NCBI GenBank assembly: GCA_963770485.1
Contig: CAVYPX010000016.1
Span: 682,001 to 746,000, forward strand
DNA from: CAVVEC01 sp963770485
Lineage (GTDB): Bacteria; Acidobacteriota; Terriglobia; Terriglobales; Acidobacteriaceae
Reading direction: 5' to 3'
DNA length: 64,000 nucleotides
Notes under the pieces: model-generated
Told to the model about the DNA's origin: nothing
The model's input: only the letters and a program-made list of their open reading frames with translations
Database searches by the model: none
Shown here: positions 8,728 through 16,902 of the stretch, in pieces
Layout: each line of letters opens with the position of its first letter
Position numbering within the stretch: position 1 is the first letter of the stretch
Position numbers and translations under genes: made by a program

Positions 8728-9639
8728 CTATTTCGGGTTCACAGTCGCGGGCTGTCCCCGGTTATCCGCCAATTCGGCTTCCTGTTTCTTCAGCAGTTCC
8801 AAGCCCTGCGCGAGAGTCAGCTTCGTAGGAGCGGGGCGGAAGTCAGAGAAAACTTCCTCCGACTTGATATTGATGCCCTTGAACAGAAGCTCTCTGCCAG
8901 TAAACGCGAGGTCCATGCGGGTGATTTCCCAGTCGTCCTTGCCAATTTCCCCCTGCTCCACCAGGAAATGCCCCCCCCTGTCGAGGTGGCCCAGAATGCC
9001 CCAACCGAAGCCCACTTCCCGGATCAGCGTGCCATCGATCTTGGCAATCCGGTATTTGTCTGCATCGATCAAAATAACACCCTGCATCCCGGCGAGCACC
9101 TGTTCGACGTGGGTGGGCGGACTGTACCGCGGATTGGGACGAAATTTCAGCCGAACCAACGCGTCGCCAGCTTTCCCGACACCCTGACTTCCCCCCTCGG
9201 TGCCATCCGGTTCGTACAGGAATGCATCCGGGAGTGCCTTCATAATTCGAGTGACGTGCTCGGCATCTTCCTTTTCAGACTTCCGCTTTTTCTGTAACTC
9301 CTCTGGATTCTTTAGCAACTCCTCTAACCGAGCCTCTTCTGCCTGCCGCTGCTCCGGAGTGACAGGCTTGTCGTTTAGAGCAATCAGCATTCCCAGCGTG
9401 ACATCGCTAGTCTCTACCACCAGCTTTGTCTGAGAACCACGCGCGTTCTGTTTTCGATCCAGAAAAATGAAGTTTGTTCCGTTATTGCTGGACTTGACCT
9501 CGTTTTGCACGGTCCGGCGCACCAGTTCGACCGGAATCGGAGAGGGCGCCTGCTCCGCGAACGCCATACTTCCGCTTGCGATCCCGATAGCCCCGGCTAG
9601 CGTGGCGATGAGGTTGGCCCGAATGTGTCCAGGATTCAT
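8728..9639 (-). CDS. Exported protein of unknown function
   Basis: A 303-residue protein with a signal peptide (hydrophobic stretch about residues 10-27, ending AFA-E). The mature part has a charged helical region about residues 95-130 (EEARLEELLKNPEELQKKRK). It is followed by a beta-rich domain containing GVILIDADKYRIAKIDGTLI and GWGILGHLDRGGHFLVEQ, which loosely resembles the beta-sheet repeats of LolA/outer-membrane lipoprotein-sorting folds. I do not recognise a named family. A periplasmic location is expected. It is single, convergent with menC and divergent from the bactofilin gene. Confidence 0.75.
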   Translation of the reverse strand: MNPGHIRANLIATLAGAIGIASGSMAFAEQAPSPIPVELVRRTVQNEVKSSNNGTNFIFLDRKQNARGSQTKLVVETSDVTLGMLIALNDKPVTPEQRQAEEARLEELLKNPEELQKKRKSEKEDAEHVTRIMKALPDAFLYEPDGTEGGSQGVGKAGDALVRLKFRPNPRYSPPTHVEQVLAGMQGVILIDADKYRIAKIDGTLIREVGFGWGILGHLDRGGHFLVEQGEIGKDDWEITRMDLAFTGRELLFKGINIKSEEVFSDFRPAPTKLTLAQGLELLKKQEAELADNRGQPATVNPK

Positions 9640-9860
9640 GCCGATCCCATAACTCAGATGAACTTCCGGCTAGCGCTGTTGTACAGCCAACCTCAGGCAA
9701 AAGCAAACAAGGTACTTCGCAGAGCAGATGCCTAGAGTAACAAGGCGCAGTTTCTCTTCCTTTTCTTTGCTCGATTGTCCCCGGCAAAGTTCCAAATGAT
9801 TTAGAATCCAGTGTTCCGGCTCGCGCTCCGCGGCAAATGCATCCTAAGGAGGCAGTAGTT

Positions 9861-10349
9861 ATGGATACGCCAAAGACGGTGGAATTTGCGCACATCGGCA
9901 AATCCGTCGTCATTAAGGGAGAACTTTCAGGAAGTGAGGACTTATACGTCGATGGCACCGTAGAGGGGACCATCGAACTGCAGGAGAATAGCCTGGTGAT
10001 CGGGCCCAACGGCAAGGTGCGCGCCAATGTCAACGCCAAAGCGGTGAGTGTTCAGGGCAAGCTGGAAGGCAATATCCGCGCCAGTGACCGGGCGGAGCTG
10101 CGCAAGACGGCGGTGGCGGTCGGCGACATTGTGACGCAGCGTATTGCGATCGAGGACGGCGCTTATTTCAAAGGCAAGGTGGACATCCAGAAGGAAACTG
10201 CCAGACCAAACTTGTCGGCAACCAAGCCTGAAAGCCAGGCTGCGGGAAGGGTCACGGCGGTGGCTGCGAGCGGGACCGGCGGCGCGCCGGCTTCGGGCGC
10301 TGCAGGGTCGAGTCCGGCGACAGCTAGCACGGCAGTAACCAAGCACTAG
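9861..10349 (+). CDS. Bactofilin (polymer-forming cytoskeletal protein)
   Basis: A 162-residue bactofilin, which self-assembles without nucleotide into filaments involved in cell shape, stalks or envelope placement. The core (about residues 8-115) is the right-handed beta-helix with repeating G and hydrophobic spacing: IGKSVVIKGELSGSEDLYVD, GTVEGTIEL, LVIGPNGKVRANVNAKAV, VQGKLEGNI and AYFKGKVDI. The C-terminal 50 residues are a low-complexity A/G/S/T/P tail, as is usual. A strong AAGGAGG Shine-Dalgarno at 9846-9852 supports the ATG at 9861. The following methyltransferase-like gene is close behind and may be in the same operon. Confidence 0.9.
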   Translation: MDTPKTVEFAHIGKSVVIKGELSGSEDLYVDGTVEGTIELQENSLVIGPNGKVRANVNAKAVSVQGKLEGNIRASDRAELRKTAVAVGDIVTQRIAIEDGAYFKGKVDIQKETARPNLSATKPESQAAGRVTAVAASGTGGAPASGAAGSSPATASTAVTKH

Positions 10350-10429
10350 AATTTTGACCGGTTCTGGCTCCGGGCGCCGCGATATATTTGCAGTTCGGAA
10401 CCCCGTTGAACCGGACGCCAGCAAGTGCC

Positions 10430-11155
10430 ATGGCATCCGTTACACATAGCTTCATGAAACTTTTTCGAGGTTCATCGGCCGACTCCAGCCAGGCTCACAA
10501 ACACGCTGGCGCGGCCCCGCGGCTCACACGCCGTTCCAGCGGACTGGCGGAAGTTTCGCGCTCCTTGAAATCGCAGGAGCCACTCTGCGTTCTGGACATT
10601 GGTTCCACCTCGGCCACCAATATCCGCTATCTCACTGCGCTCGGTCATAAAATCTATAGCGAGGACCTGCTCGAAGGCTCAACCGATCCGTCCTTGGTCG
10701 GGAAGGACGAGCAAGGGCACCCGGCTCTGGATAGCCGACGTTTTCTTGATGACAATTTAGTCTACCCGCCGGCCCAGTTCGACATCGTTTTTTGCTGGAA
10801 TCTGGCCGATTACCTCGACGAGAGTCTGGTGAGGCCGGTGGTGGGACGGCTTTGGTCCTCCATCAAACCGGGAGGCATGTTGCTGGCTTTCTTTCACACC
10901 CGCGAAGCCGGACCGGACGCGCCCTGTTACCGCTACCACATGGTGGGCAATGACACGCTGGAGATGCAGCATATCGAGGCGCGCAGGGATCTGCGTAAGG
11001 GTCCCACCGGCGCGCTCCATACGGCCATCGAGAAGAGTTTCCGGCTCCAGCGGGTGTTCAACAACCGGCATATCGAAACTCTCTTCCGCGATTTTGGCTC
11101 CATCAAGTTCTTTCTGACTCGCGACAACATTCGCGAAGTCCTGGTCGTGCGCTAG
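10430..11155 (+). CDS. SAM-dependent methyltransferase-like protein
   Basis: About 241 residues with a class I methyltransferase pattern: motif I variant CVLDIGSTSATNIRYL, an acidic strand end (KIYSEDL), FDIVFCWNLADYLDESLV for motif II/III, and IKPGGMLLAFF after it. Motif I lacks the usual GxGxG and reads GSTSAT, so catalytic activity is uncertain. The ATG at 10430 is preferred over 10388; 10454 is also possible. It follows the bactofilin gene by 80 bp on the same strand. A link to cell-envelope or cytoskeletal function is inference from position only. Confidence 0.7.
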   Translation: MASVTHSFMKLFRGSSADSSQAHKHAGAAPRLTRRSSGLAEVSRSLKSQEPLCVLDIGSTSATNIRYLTALGHKIYSEDLLEGSTDPSLVGKDEQGHPALDSRRFLDDNLVYPPAQFDIVFCWNLADYLDESLVRPVVGRLWSSIKPGGMLLAFFHTREAGPDAPCYRYHMVGNDTLEMQHIEARRDLRKGPTGALHTAIEKSFRLQRVFNNRHIETLFRDFGSIKFFLTRDNIREVLVVR

Positions 11156-11174
11156 CCTCGCCGAACAAGGTTTC

Positions 11175-12269
11175 CTACCGGGTCTTACTCACCAGATAGC
11201 GCGTGATCGCCGGAGTCCTCTCCAGCAAGGAGAGCATCGGCATCCTCAGCGCCCGCGGCAAAAGCAGCATTCGCCGAAGTTTTGACGATGTTCGAAACAC
11301 AGGCGCGAGATGCCGTTCGTATTCCCGCCGGTAAAGCCGTACAGCATCCGCAATAGAAGCCTCGCTCCGAAGGAATGGCATCAGGCATTGAGCCGCCATC
11401 GAGCCGCTGCGCAGGGCAAGAGAAATACCATCACCCACAAAGGGATCCACAAAACCTGCGGCATCGCCCGCCATCAGCACGCCATCGCGCTCCGGTTCCG
11501 GAGTGCGGAACAACAAGGGCGAAGTGCTCACCGGGTCACTGAGTGGCTGCCATTGGCGACTGCGTTCCTGCAAAGCCGGATGCAGCGCGAAAACTTGGGA
11601 GACCGTGCTGGCCACATCCGCGCGCACCATGGCGCAGGCATTGATGCGCGCAAACTTCGAGCCTCCGTTCCGGATTTCTACCGGCTGTACCCCGCAGTAG
11701 CCGCCTTCGAAGAAATAGAGGTCGACCGAAGCAGAGGTGGAAGACTCGGCGAAGTGCCCTTTGAGACCCAGCCATTTCATGCGCGATTCTTGCCCTATGG
11801 GGGCGCGGATCAGGTTAGACCAGCGTCCCGAGGCATTAATCACGGCCCGAGATTCAAAATTCCCGGCTGACGTTCTGACGACAAACGGACCGCCTCCGGA
11901 AATGCCTTGCGCGGCTATCTGCTGGTGTGTTTCTACGCCGCAATGTGCTGCCGACTCCCAGAGCGCGACATCCAGGTCCAGCCGCGCGATGCTGGCCGCT
12001 GCAGGATCGACTGGAGTTTGCAGCATGCGGCCGTCGAGAAATATGCGCGCCTGGGGAATGCTGGTTGCTTCAGAGATCAACCTTGAATGTGACCGGTAGA
12101 GCAGTTGGTGCAGAAGATCGAGAGATTCCGCCGAAACGAATTCGCCACAGACTTTGTGGCGCGGAAAACGCCCGCGTTCCAGCATTAGAACCCGCGCGCC
12201 ACTGCGGGAAGCCGTGATTGCCGCCGACGCTCCCGCTGGCCCACCGCCAATCACAATTAAATCGTACAT
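11175..12269 (-). CDS. FAD-dependent oxidoreductase (geranylgeranyl-reductase-like)
   Basis: A 364-residue flavoprotein. The FAD Rossmann motif VIGGGPAGASAAITASRSG is at the N-terminus, then RHKVCGEFVS (a motif of geranylgeranyl reductase/halogenase-like monooxygenases) and near residue 270 GDAAGFVDPFVGDGISLALRSG, the second FAD-contact motif. Members oxidise or reduce lipid-like or polyketide substrates. The upstream gene on the same strand is a methyltransferase of the type that accompanies such flavoproteins beside type III polyketide synthases, but no synthase is in the window. Substrate unknown. Confidence 0.85.
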   Translation of the reverse strand: MYDLIVIGGGPAGASAAITASRSGARVLMLERGRFPRHKVCGEFVSAESLDLLHQLLYRSHSRLISEATSIPQARIFLDGRMLQTPVDPAAASIARLDLDVALWESAAHCGVETHQQIAAQGISGGGPFVVRTSAGNFESRAVINASGRWSNLIRAPIGQESRMKWLGLKGHFAESSTSASVDLYFFEGGYCGVQPVEIRNGGSKFARINACAMVRADVASTVSQVFALHPALQERSRQWQPLSDPVSTSPLLFRTPEPERDGVLMAGDAAGFVDPFVGDGISLALRSGSMAAQCLMPFLRSEASIADAVRLYRREYERHLAPVFRTSSKLRRMLLLPRALRMPMLSLLERTPAITRYLVSKTR

Positions 12270-12334
12270 GGCTGGATCTCGTTATCCTGCCCTTCACGCC
12301 ACGAAGGACCTGCAGCTGGTTTCAAAAACGGTCT

Positions 12335-12402
12335 TGTGGAAGGGCACGGCTTCAGCCGTGCAGCTCAGCGCTCAATAAAACTGGGCTTTAGCCCCTGAGG
12401 GC
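12335..12402. repeat. REP-like double hairpin
   Basis: Two short hairpins side by side: GCACGGC-TTCA-GCCGTGC (12344-12361) and GGGCTTTAGCCCC (about 12383-12395). They lie between the methyltransferase and flavoprotein genes. This resembles the small palindromic REP units scattered in many acidobacterial genomes and could attenuate readthrough. Confidence 0.7.
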
Positions 12403-12429
12403 GCATTTCATGAAACCACGTGTATGCAT

Positions 12430-13107
12430 TTATGTTTTCCATGCAATCACCCCCATCCGAAACACAGGGTGACGGCGAATTTCCAATCGGGCGGCCCGGG
12501 TCGGTTGCAACATCTCACGCATCTCCTCCAGCGTGTAGGCTCGCCGCACCGAGGCGGGCGCGTCGTGATGTGTGATGCGGCTGCGATAAAGCGGCAGGCT
12601 GGCGTACGCCATGGCGAGGTGAACAGGATGACGCACGAGGTCGTTGATGAGCACCGCGACTCGGCATACCCGCAACCCTTCGTTGACGAACTGCTCCACC
12701 TCCTGCGGCTCCAGATGATGCACGAAGAGGCAGCACCCAACCACATCAAAACTCTCGTTCGCAAAGGGCAGGGCGAGCGCATCCCCGGCCACGGCGCGCG
12801 TCCCATTTCCAGAGCTGTTCCGCAGATGCGAGTGGGCACGGTCCAGCAGGGTAATCTGAAGCTGGATTCCTTGGCTTTGCATGCGGGTTCTGGCAGCGTG
12901 CGGCACGGATCCGGCCCCAGCGGCGACTTCCAACAGCGACAATGACCGGGCACCAACGTCGCGGGCGACCTGAGCGACCATCGCGTGCGTTGTCGAGATT
13001 CCTCCGAACCACCGATTGATGCGGTGCAAGTCGGACAATGCAGCCACAATCTCAGCCGCCGTGCCGGAGTCGGTGTCGAGCAGTTCGGGAATAACGATTC
13101 TTTTCAT
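12430..13107 (-). CDS. Class I SAM-dependent methyltransferase
   Basis: The start ATG at 13107 gives MKRIVIPELLDTD and 225 residues; an ATG 60 bp upstream would lie inside a dispersed repeat and is not favoured. Motif I is LLEVAAGAGSVPHAA, followed by ITLLDRAHSHL, AVAGDALALPFANESFDVV and FVHHLEP, a standard UbiE/COQ5-like layout. The N-terminal PELLDTDSGT...DLHRINRWFGG block is characteristic of methyltransferases found beside type III polyketide synthases and flavin oxygenases. The flavoprotein lies downstream on the same strand after a 160-bp gap with a REP-like element. The specific substrate cannot be read from sequence. Confidence 0.82.
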   Translation of the reverse strand: MKRIVIPELLDTDSGTAAEIVAALSDLHRINRWFGGISTTHAMVAQVARDVGARSLSLLEVAAGAGSVPHAARTRMQSQGIQLQITLLDRAHSHLRNSSGNGTRAVAGDALALPFANESFDVVGCCLFVHHLEPQEVEQFVNEGLRVCRVAVLINDLVRHPVHLAMAYASLPLYRSRITHHDAPASVRRAYTLEEMREMLQPTRAARLEIRRHPVFRMGVIAWKT

Positions 13108-13122
13108 TCTCGAAACACCGTT

Positions 13123-13200
13123 CACCACAGAGGACACATGGGGCGCGGAGGCGATCAACATTGGCACATTCCTCCTCTGTGTACTCTGTGCCTCTGTGAT
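13123..13200. repeat. Inverted pair of CACCACAGAG / CTCTGTG repeats
   Basis: The left arm CACCACAGAGGACACA (from 13123) and the right arm ending CTCTGTGCCTCTGTGAT (to 13200) belong to the same dispersed family as 7374-7405 and 37396-37568. They occupy the gap between the ABC exporter and the methyltransferase gene. Confidence 0.6.
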
Positions 13201-13209
13201 TAAAGAGTT

Positions 13210-14970
13210 TTACACTTCCGCCAGCTCTTCTTCCAACAATTGTTTGTTATACAGGTCGGTGTAATAGCCGTTCCGGGCCAACAATTCGTCATGAGTGCCG
13301 AGTTCCACGATGCGGCCAGCGTGCAGGACGGCGATCCGATCGGCGTTGCGCACGGTGGAAACCCGGTGGGAGATGAAAATCGTAGTCCGGCCCTGCATGA
13401 CTTGGCGGAGGTGATTGAGGATCCTGTCCTCTGTATGCGTATCCACGCTCGAGAGCGCGTCATCGAGAATGAGAATATGCGGGTTGCGGACAATGGCGCG
13501 AGCAATCGCCGTGCGCTGCTTCTGGCCGCCCGAGAGAGTAATACCGCGCTCCCCCACAAGAGTTCGATACTTCTCCGGAAAGCCCTCAATGTCCTCGGCA
13601 ATGTTGGCTGCCTCCGCCGCGGCACGGACCTCTTCGTCCCCGGCATCTTCTTTTCCGAAAGCAATATTGCCGCGCACGCTTTCGCTGAACAGGAAGGTTT
13701 CCTGGGGTACGAAGCCGATATTCTGACGCAGAAACGCAATCGGATATTCGCGAAGCGGCTTGCCGTCGATTAACACGGTCCCCGGCGCGGCATCGTGAAT
13801 GCGCGGGATCAAACTGACAAGCGTAGTCTTTCCCGAACCGGTGGGACCGACAATCGCCAGGCTGCTGCCCGCGGGAATGCGCAAATTGATGTCATGAAGA
13901 ACGGGTGTGCCGTTGTAGGCGAAGCTCAGATCACGGAATTCAATCTCGCCGATCACCTGTGCGGTGCGGACACTCCTGTCCCCGGCCTTTGCTTCTTCGC
14001 TATCCGCGATGTCGGGTTTCTCGGTGAGAATCTCGTTGATCCGCCCCATCGATGCGGTGCCGCGCTGGAAAATATTGATGACCCAGCCCAGCGCGATCAC
14101 CGGCCAGGTGAGCTGCACCATGTAAGTATTGAAAGCCACAAAATCCCCGACCGTGATGCGGCCCTGCAGCACTTCGCGTCCACCCAGCCACAGCACCAGC
14201 ACGATGGCAAACCCGAGCATGGTTTCCAGTGTCGGCCACAGCATGCCCATCAGACGAACCAGTTTCAGGCTGCGTGCGATGTATTCCTGATTGGAGGCTT
14301 CGAAAGCAGAGATTTCGGCCTCTTCCTGCACATACGCTCGAATCACGCGCGCCCCGGAGAAATTTTCCTGGGCGCGGGCCGAGATCTCAGAAAACATCGC
14401 CTGGATGCGCTCGAAACGGTCGTGAATCTGCCGTCCGAAATACTGAATGGTAATGCTCACTACCGGCAGGGGCAAGAATGCATAGAAGGTCAGCCTGGGG
14501 CTGATCGAGAGCATGAAGGCCAGCGCGCCCGCGGTGAACACGATGGTGTTGGCCGAGTACATGATCGCCGGCCCCAACAGCATGCGCACGGCATTCAGAT
14601 CGTTGGTCGCCCTCGCCATAATATCGCCGGTGCGCGTCCGCTGGTAATAGGAATAGGGGAGGCTTTCCAGGTGCTTGAAGAGGTCGTTGCGCAGGTCGAA
14701 TTCGATCTCGCGCGAGACTCCGATCACGATCCAGCGGGTCAGAAACTGGAAGATGCCCTTGGTCACGGCCACGGCCAGCAAGAGCAAAGCGTAGGTGAGC
14801 AGCTTGTGCCGCGTCACGCCCAGATGGAGGTCATCCACCGCCCGCCGGATTACCTGGGGGAAAAGAATCCAGATTCCGTTGTTCAAGAACACGCACAGCG
14901 TGCCCACCACATAGCTGCGGCGGTATTTCTTGAAGTAGGGAAGCAGGGAACGCAGGCTTTTGGGCAGCAT
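13210..14970 (-). CDS. ABC exporter, fused permease and ATPase (MsbA/MdlB type)
   Basis: A 586-residue half-transporter that would dimerise in the inner membrane. Residues about 20-310 form the six-helix ABC_membrane domain (hydrophobic segments around VGTLCVFLNNGIWILF, LLTYALLLLAVAV, SANTIVFTAGALAFML). Residues about 345-570 hold the ATPase: Walker A GPTGSGKTT, Q-loop FVPQET, signature LSGGQKQR, Walker B ILILDDALSSVD and the H-loop ISHR. All catalytic motifs are intact. Relatives export lipids, peptides or drugs; the substrate here is unknown. It appears monocistronic, with dispersed repeats upstream of the preceding gene. Confidence 0.92.
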   Translation of the reverse strand: MLPKSLRSLLPYFKKYRRSYVVGTLCVFLNNGIWILFPQVIRRAVDDLHLGVTRHKLLTYALLLLAVAVTKGIFQFLTRWIVIGVSREIEFDLRNDLFKHLESLPYSYYQRTRTGDIMARATNDLNAVRMLLGPAIMYSANTIVFTAGALAFMLSISPRLTFYAFLPLPVVSITIQYFGRQIHDRFERIQAMFSEISARAQENFSGARVIRAYVQEEAEISAFEASNQEYIARSLKLVRLMGMLWPTLETMLGFAIVLVLWLGGREVLQGRITVGDFVAFNTYMVQLTWPVIALGWVINIFQRGTASMGRINEILTEKPDIADSEEAKAGDRSVRTAQVIGEIEFRDLSFAYNGTPVLHDINLRIPAGSSLAIVGPTGSGKTTLVSLIPRIHDAAPGTVLIDGKPLREYPIAFLRQNIGFVPQETFLFSESVRGNIAFGKEDAGDEEVRAAAEAANIAEDIEGFPEKYRTLVGERGITLSGGQKQRTAIARAIVRNPHILILDDALSSVDTHTEDRILNHLRQVMQGRTTIFISHRVSTVRNADRIAVLHAGRIVELGTHDELLARNGYYTDLYNKQLLEEELAEV

Positions 14971-15039
14971 GTGCTTCTAGTAGATGTGATTCTACCAGCA
15001 CCGGCTTCAGTTTCGCCGCCCGACGCGGCCTAAAGCTCT

Positions 15040-15153
15040 TTACCCGTCGTGGCGGAACGCGACCACGTAGGCGGTCAACAGCAGAACTACCCAGCTCCCG
15101 AGGAACAGCCATGTGGAGTCGATCAACCAGGCATACACCACGTCGATGTTCAT
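15040..15153 (-). CDS. 37-residue single-helix membrane protein
   Basis: A tiny gene encoding a 37-residue protein that begins MNIDVVYAWLIDSTW, continues with one membrane helix (LFLGSWVVLLLTAYVVAF) and ends RHDG. Its ATG (15153-15151) overlaps the TGA of the preceding 82-residue gene (15152-15150) as ATGA, which strongly supports translation of both. No family is recognised. A small membrane partner or accessory subunit is possible but unproven. Confidence 0.65.
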   Translation of the reverse strand: MNIDVVYAWLIDSTWLFLGSWVVLLLTAYVVAFRHDG

Positions 15154-15398
15154 AGCGCTTCCGTAGACCAAGCCGGTGGGTGAACCCTTCGGCACACCAG
15201 TTCTTCTTTGCCTGTCAGGTTTTTGTACCGGTCTACGATTTCCCGCACGGCGTTCATGCGGCCCAGCGTCGTGAGCCGTGGGTCGGTGAGCGCCTGCTCG
15301 ACCTGGGACATCCAGCAGTCGACGGCTCTTTCAACTCCGCAAGCCATCTCGCAGGCGATTGCATCTACGACCTCTCTCGGAATTGCTACAGTGGCCAA
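15150..15398 (-). CDS. 82-residue protein coupled to a tiny membrane protein
   Basis: An 82-residue, mostly helical protein with three cysteines (CEMACG and CWM near residues 16-29, and one near 69). It begins MATVAIPREVVDAIACEM and has no signal peptide or membrane helix. Its TGA overlaps the start of the 37-residue membrane gene by ATGA, so the two are translationally coupled. I do not recognise the family. The gene lies between an ABC exporter and the Spy/CpxP gene, all on the minus strand. Confidence 0.65.
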   Translation of the reverse strand: MATVAIPREVVDAIACEMACGVERAVDCWMSQVEQALTDPRLTTLGRMNAVREIVDRYKNLTGKEELVCRRVHPPAWSTEAL

Positions 15399-15496
15399 GA
15401 TTCTACCCGCCTTTCTTTGTCATTTCGAGCGACCACCCACCGGGGGAGGGAGCCTCTCAGCCCCCCCAATCCCTCCCCCTTCGCCAGCCAATTCAA

Positions 15497-15982
15497 TTAT
15501 TGGTTCGGCTCCGAGTCCGCCCCATGTTCCTTCATGTGCTCCGCGAACCGCTGCTGGCGTTTGGCCATGAACTGGGCCAGCTTGGTCTTCTGCTCCGCTG
15601 TGAGCACCTGATAAGCCTGCGAAGCGGTGCGAGCATGTTCTACCATCAACTGGGTCTGGACCTGCGCCGCCTGCTGCGCGATCGTCTGCGCCTTGGCCTC
15701 ATCAAAGTTGCCGCTCATGATCAGTTGCTTCATGGCCTCGTGGCTTTGCCGCTCCTGCTGCCACAAGGGCTGAATGGTGGGCTTCTCTTTGGCCATGATC
15801 TGCTTGATCTGCGCCTGCTGCGCGCTGCTCAGATCCAGATAGTCCGCGAAGAAACCCAGCATGGGCCCGCCGAACATTCCGTCTTCATGCATGTGGCCAG
15901 GCCGCATTCCTTGAGCGACTGCAAGCGCTCCCACGAGCACCACAGCCAAAAGTGTTGCCAGAATCTTGCTATTCGATTTCAT
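15497..15982 (-). CDS. Spy/CpxP-family periplasmic chaperone
   Basis: A 161-residue exported protein: signal peptide residues 1-23 (LATLLAVVLVGALAVAQ), then a histidine/methionine-rich segment GMRPGHMHEDGMFGG and helices with LDLSSAQQAQIKQIM and VLTAEQKTKLAQF, the LTxxQ motifs of Spy/CpxP. These proteins bind unfolded proteins or metals in the periplasm and dampen Cpx signalling. The gene is divergent from a CpxRA-like pair at 16174, so it is probably both a target and a sensor-side regulator of that system. The intergenic region (15983-16173) should hold both promoters. Confidence 0.85.
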   Translation of the reverse strand: MKSNSKILATLLAVVLVGALAVAQGMRPGHMHEDGMFGGPMLGFFADYLDLSSAQQAQIKQIMAKEKPTIQPLWQQERQSHEAMKQLIMSGNFDEAKAQTIAQQAAQVQTQLMVEHARTASQAYQVLTAEQKTKLAQFMAKRQQRFAEHMKEHGADSEPNQ

Positions 15983-16173
15983 GACTTCTCCCTGAACCTG
16001 CGTTCCCTCGATGGAAGCGCAGAATTGGTCAATTGGTTTCTAGTCATAAGAACACTTTTCGCGGCCTTAGGTGGTAAAGAGTCGGTCAAGCGGAGTAAAG
16101 TTTTGTAAAAGCTGATAAGCGCTCTTGTGACAATTCTTTACGTCCTGCGAGAGCCTTCTGGTATAGAACTAAA

Positions 16174-16902
16174 ATGAGGAAAGTGGATCGCATACTGGTC
16201 ATCGACGATGATGTAGAGTTGTGCAGCCTGGTCGGTGAGTATCTCGAACCGGAAGGCTTTCAGATCGACGCGGTTCACGACGGCGAGCAAGGTCTGGAAC
16301 GCGCCCTGAGCGGCGATCACTCGCTGGTGGTGCTCGATGTGATGCTGCCCGGCATGAACGGTTTCGACCTGCTGCGCCGCATTCGTAACACATCGAAGAT
16401 CCCGGTTCTGCTGCTGACGGCGCGCGGTGAAGACGTGGATCGCATCGTGGGTTTGGAGATCGGTGCGGATGATTATCTTCCCAAGCCCTTCAACCCGCGC
16501 GAACTGGTGGCGCGCATTCGCGCCGTTTTACGTCGAACCCAGACCGCCGAGAAGGCTGGCGAGGAGCAACTCCCGGATGTCCTGCGCGTCGGCGATATTG
16601 AGCTCGATCCGGCTACTCGGATAGTGCGGCAAAATGGCAAGCCTGTGGAATTAACTTCGGTCGAGTTCAATTTGCTGCACGTCTTGTTGGGGGAGGCCGG
16701 GCGCGTCGTTACCCGTGAACGTCTTACGGACGCCGTGCTGGGCCGCAAGTTTTCTCCCTTCGACCGCAGTATTGACATGCACGTCAGTAAAATTCGCAGG
16801 AAACTCGGCGATTCCGATAATAGCGCCGACCACATCAAGACGGTGCGCGGCGTGGGGTACATTTTGACTCATCCCCGGGACCGGGTCGGGGGCGGAGAAT
16901 GA
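16174..16902 (+). CDS. OmpR-family response regulator (CpxR-like)
   Basis: A 242-residue DNA-binding response regulator. The receiver domain has acidic pocket DDD at residues 11-13, phosphorylation site D55 in VVLDVMLPG, and the conserved lysine in DDYLPKPF near residue 104. The C-terminal winged helix (about residues 135-235) shows VELTSVEFNLLHVLL and IDMHVSKIRRKLGD..IKTVRGVGYIL. Its last codons overlap the kinase start as ATGA. Pairing with a CpxP/Spy-like gene upstream suggests an envelope-stress system. Confidence 0.93.
   Translation: MRKVDRILVIDDDVELCSLVGEYLEPEGFQIDAVHDGEQGLERALSGDHSLVVLDVMLPGMNGFDLLRRIRNTSKIPVLLLTARGEDVDRIVGLEIGADDYLPKPFNPRELVARIRAVLRRTQTAEKAGEEQLPDVLRVGDIELDPATRIVRQNGKPVELTSVEFNLLHVLLGEAGRVVTRERLTDAVLGRKFSPFDRSIDMHVSKIRRKLGDSDNSADHIKTVRGVGYILTHPRDRVGGGE

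Noticed and set aside
13795..15033. Plus-strand frame of 412 codons opposite the ABC exporter
   Set aside because: All ABC motifs are on the minus strand; this frame is H/R/Q-rich and shadow-like.
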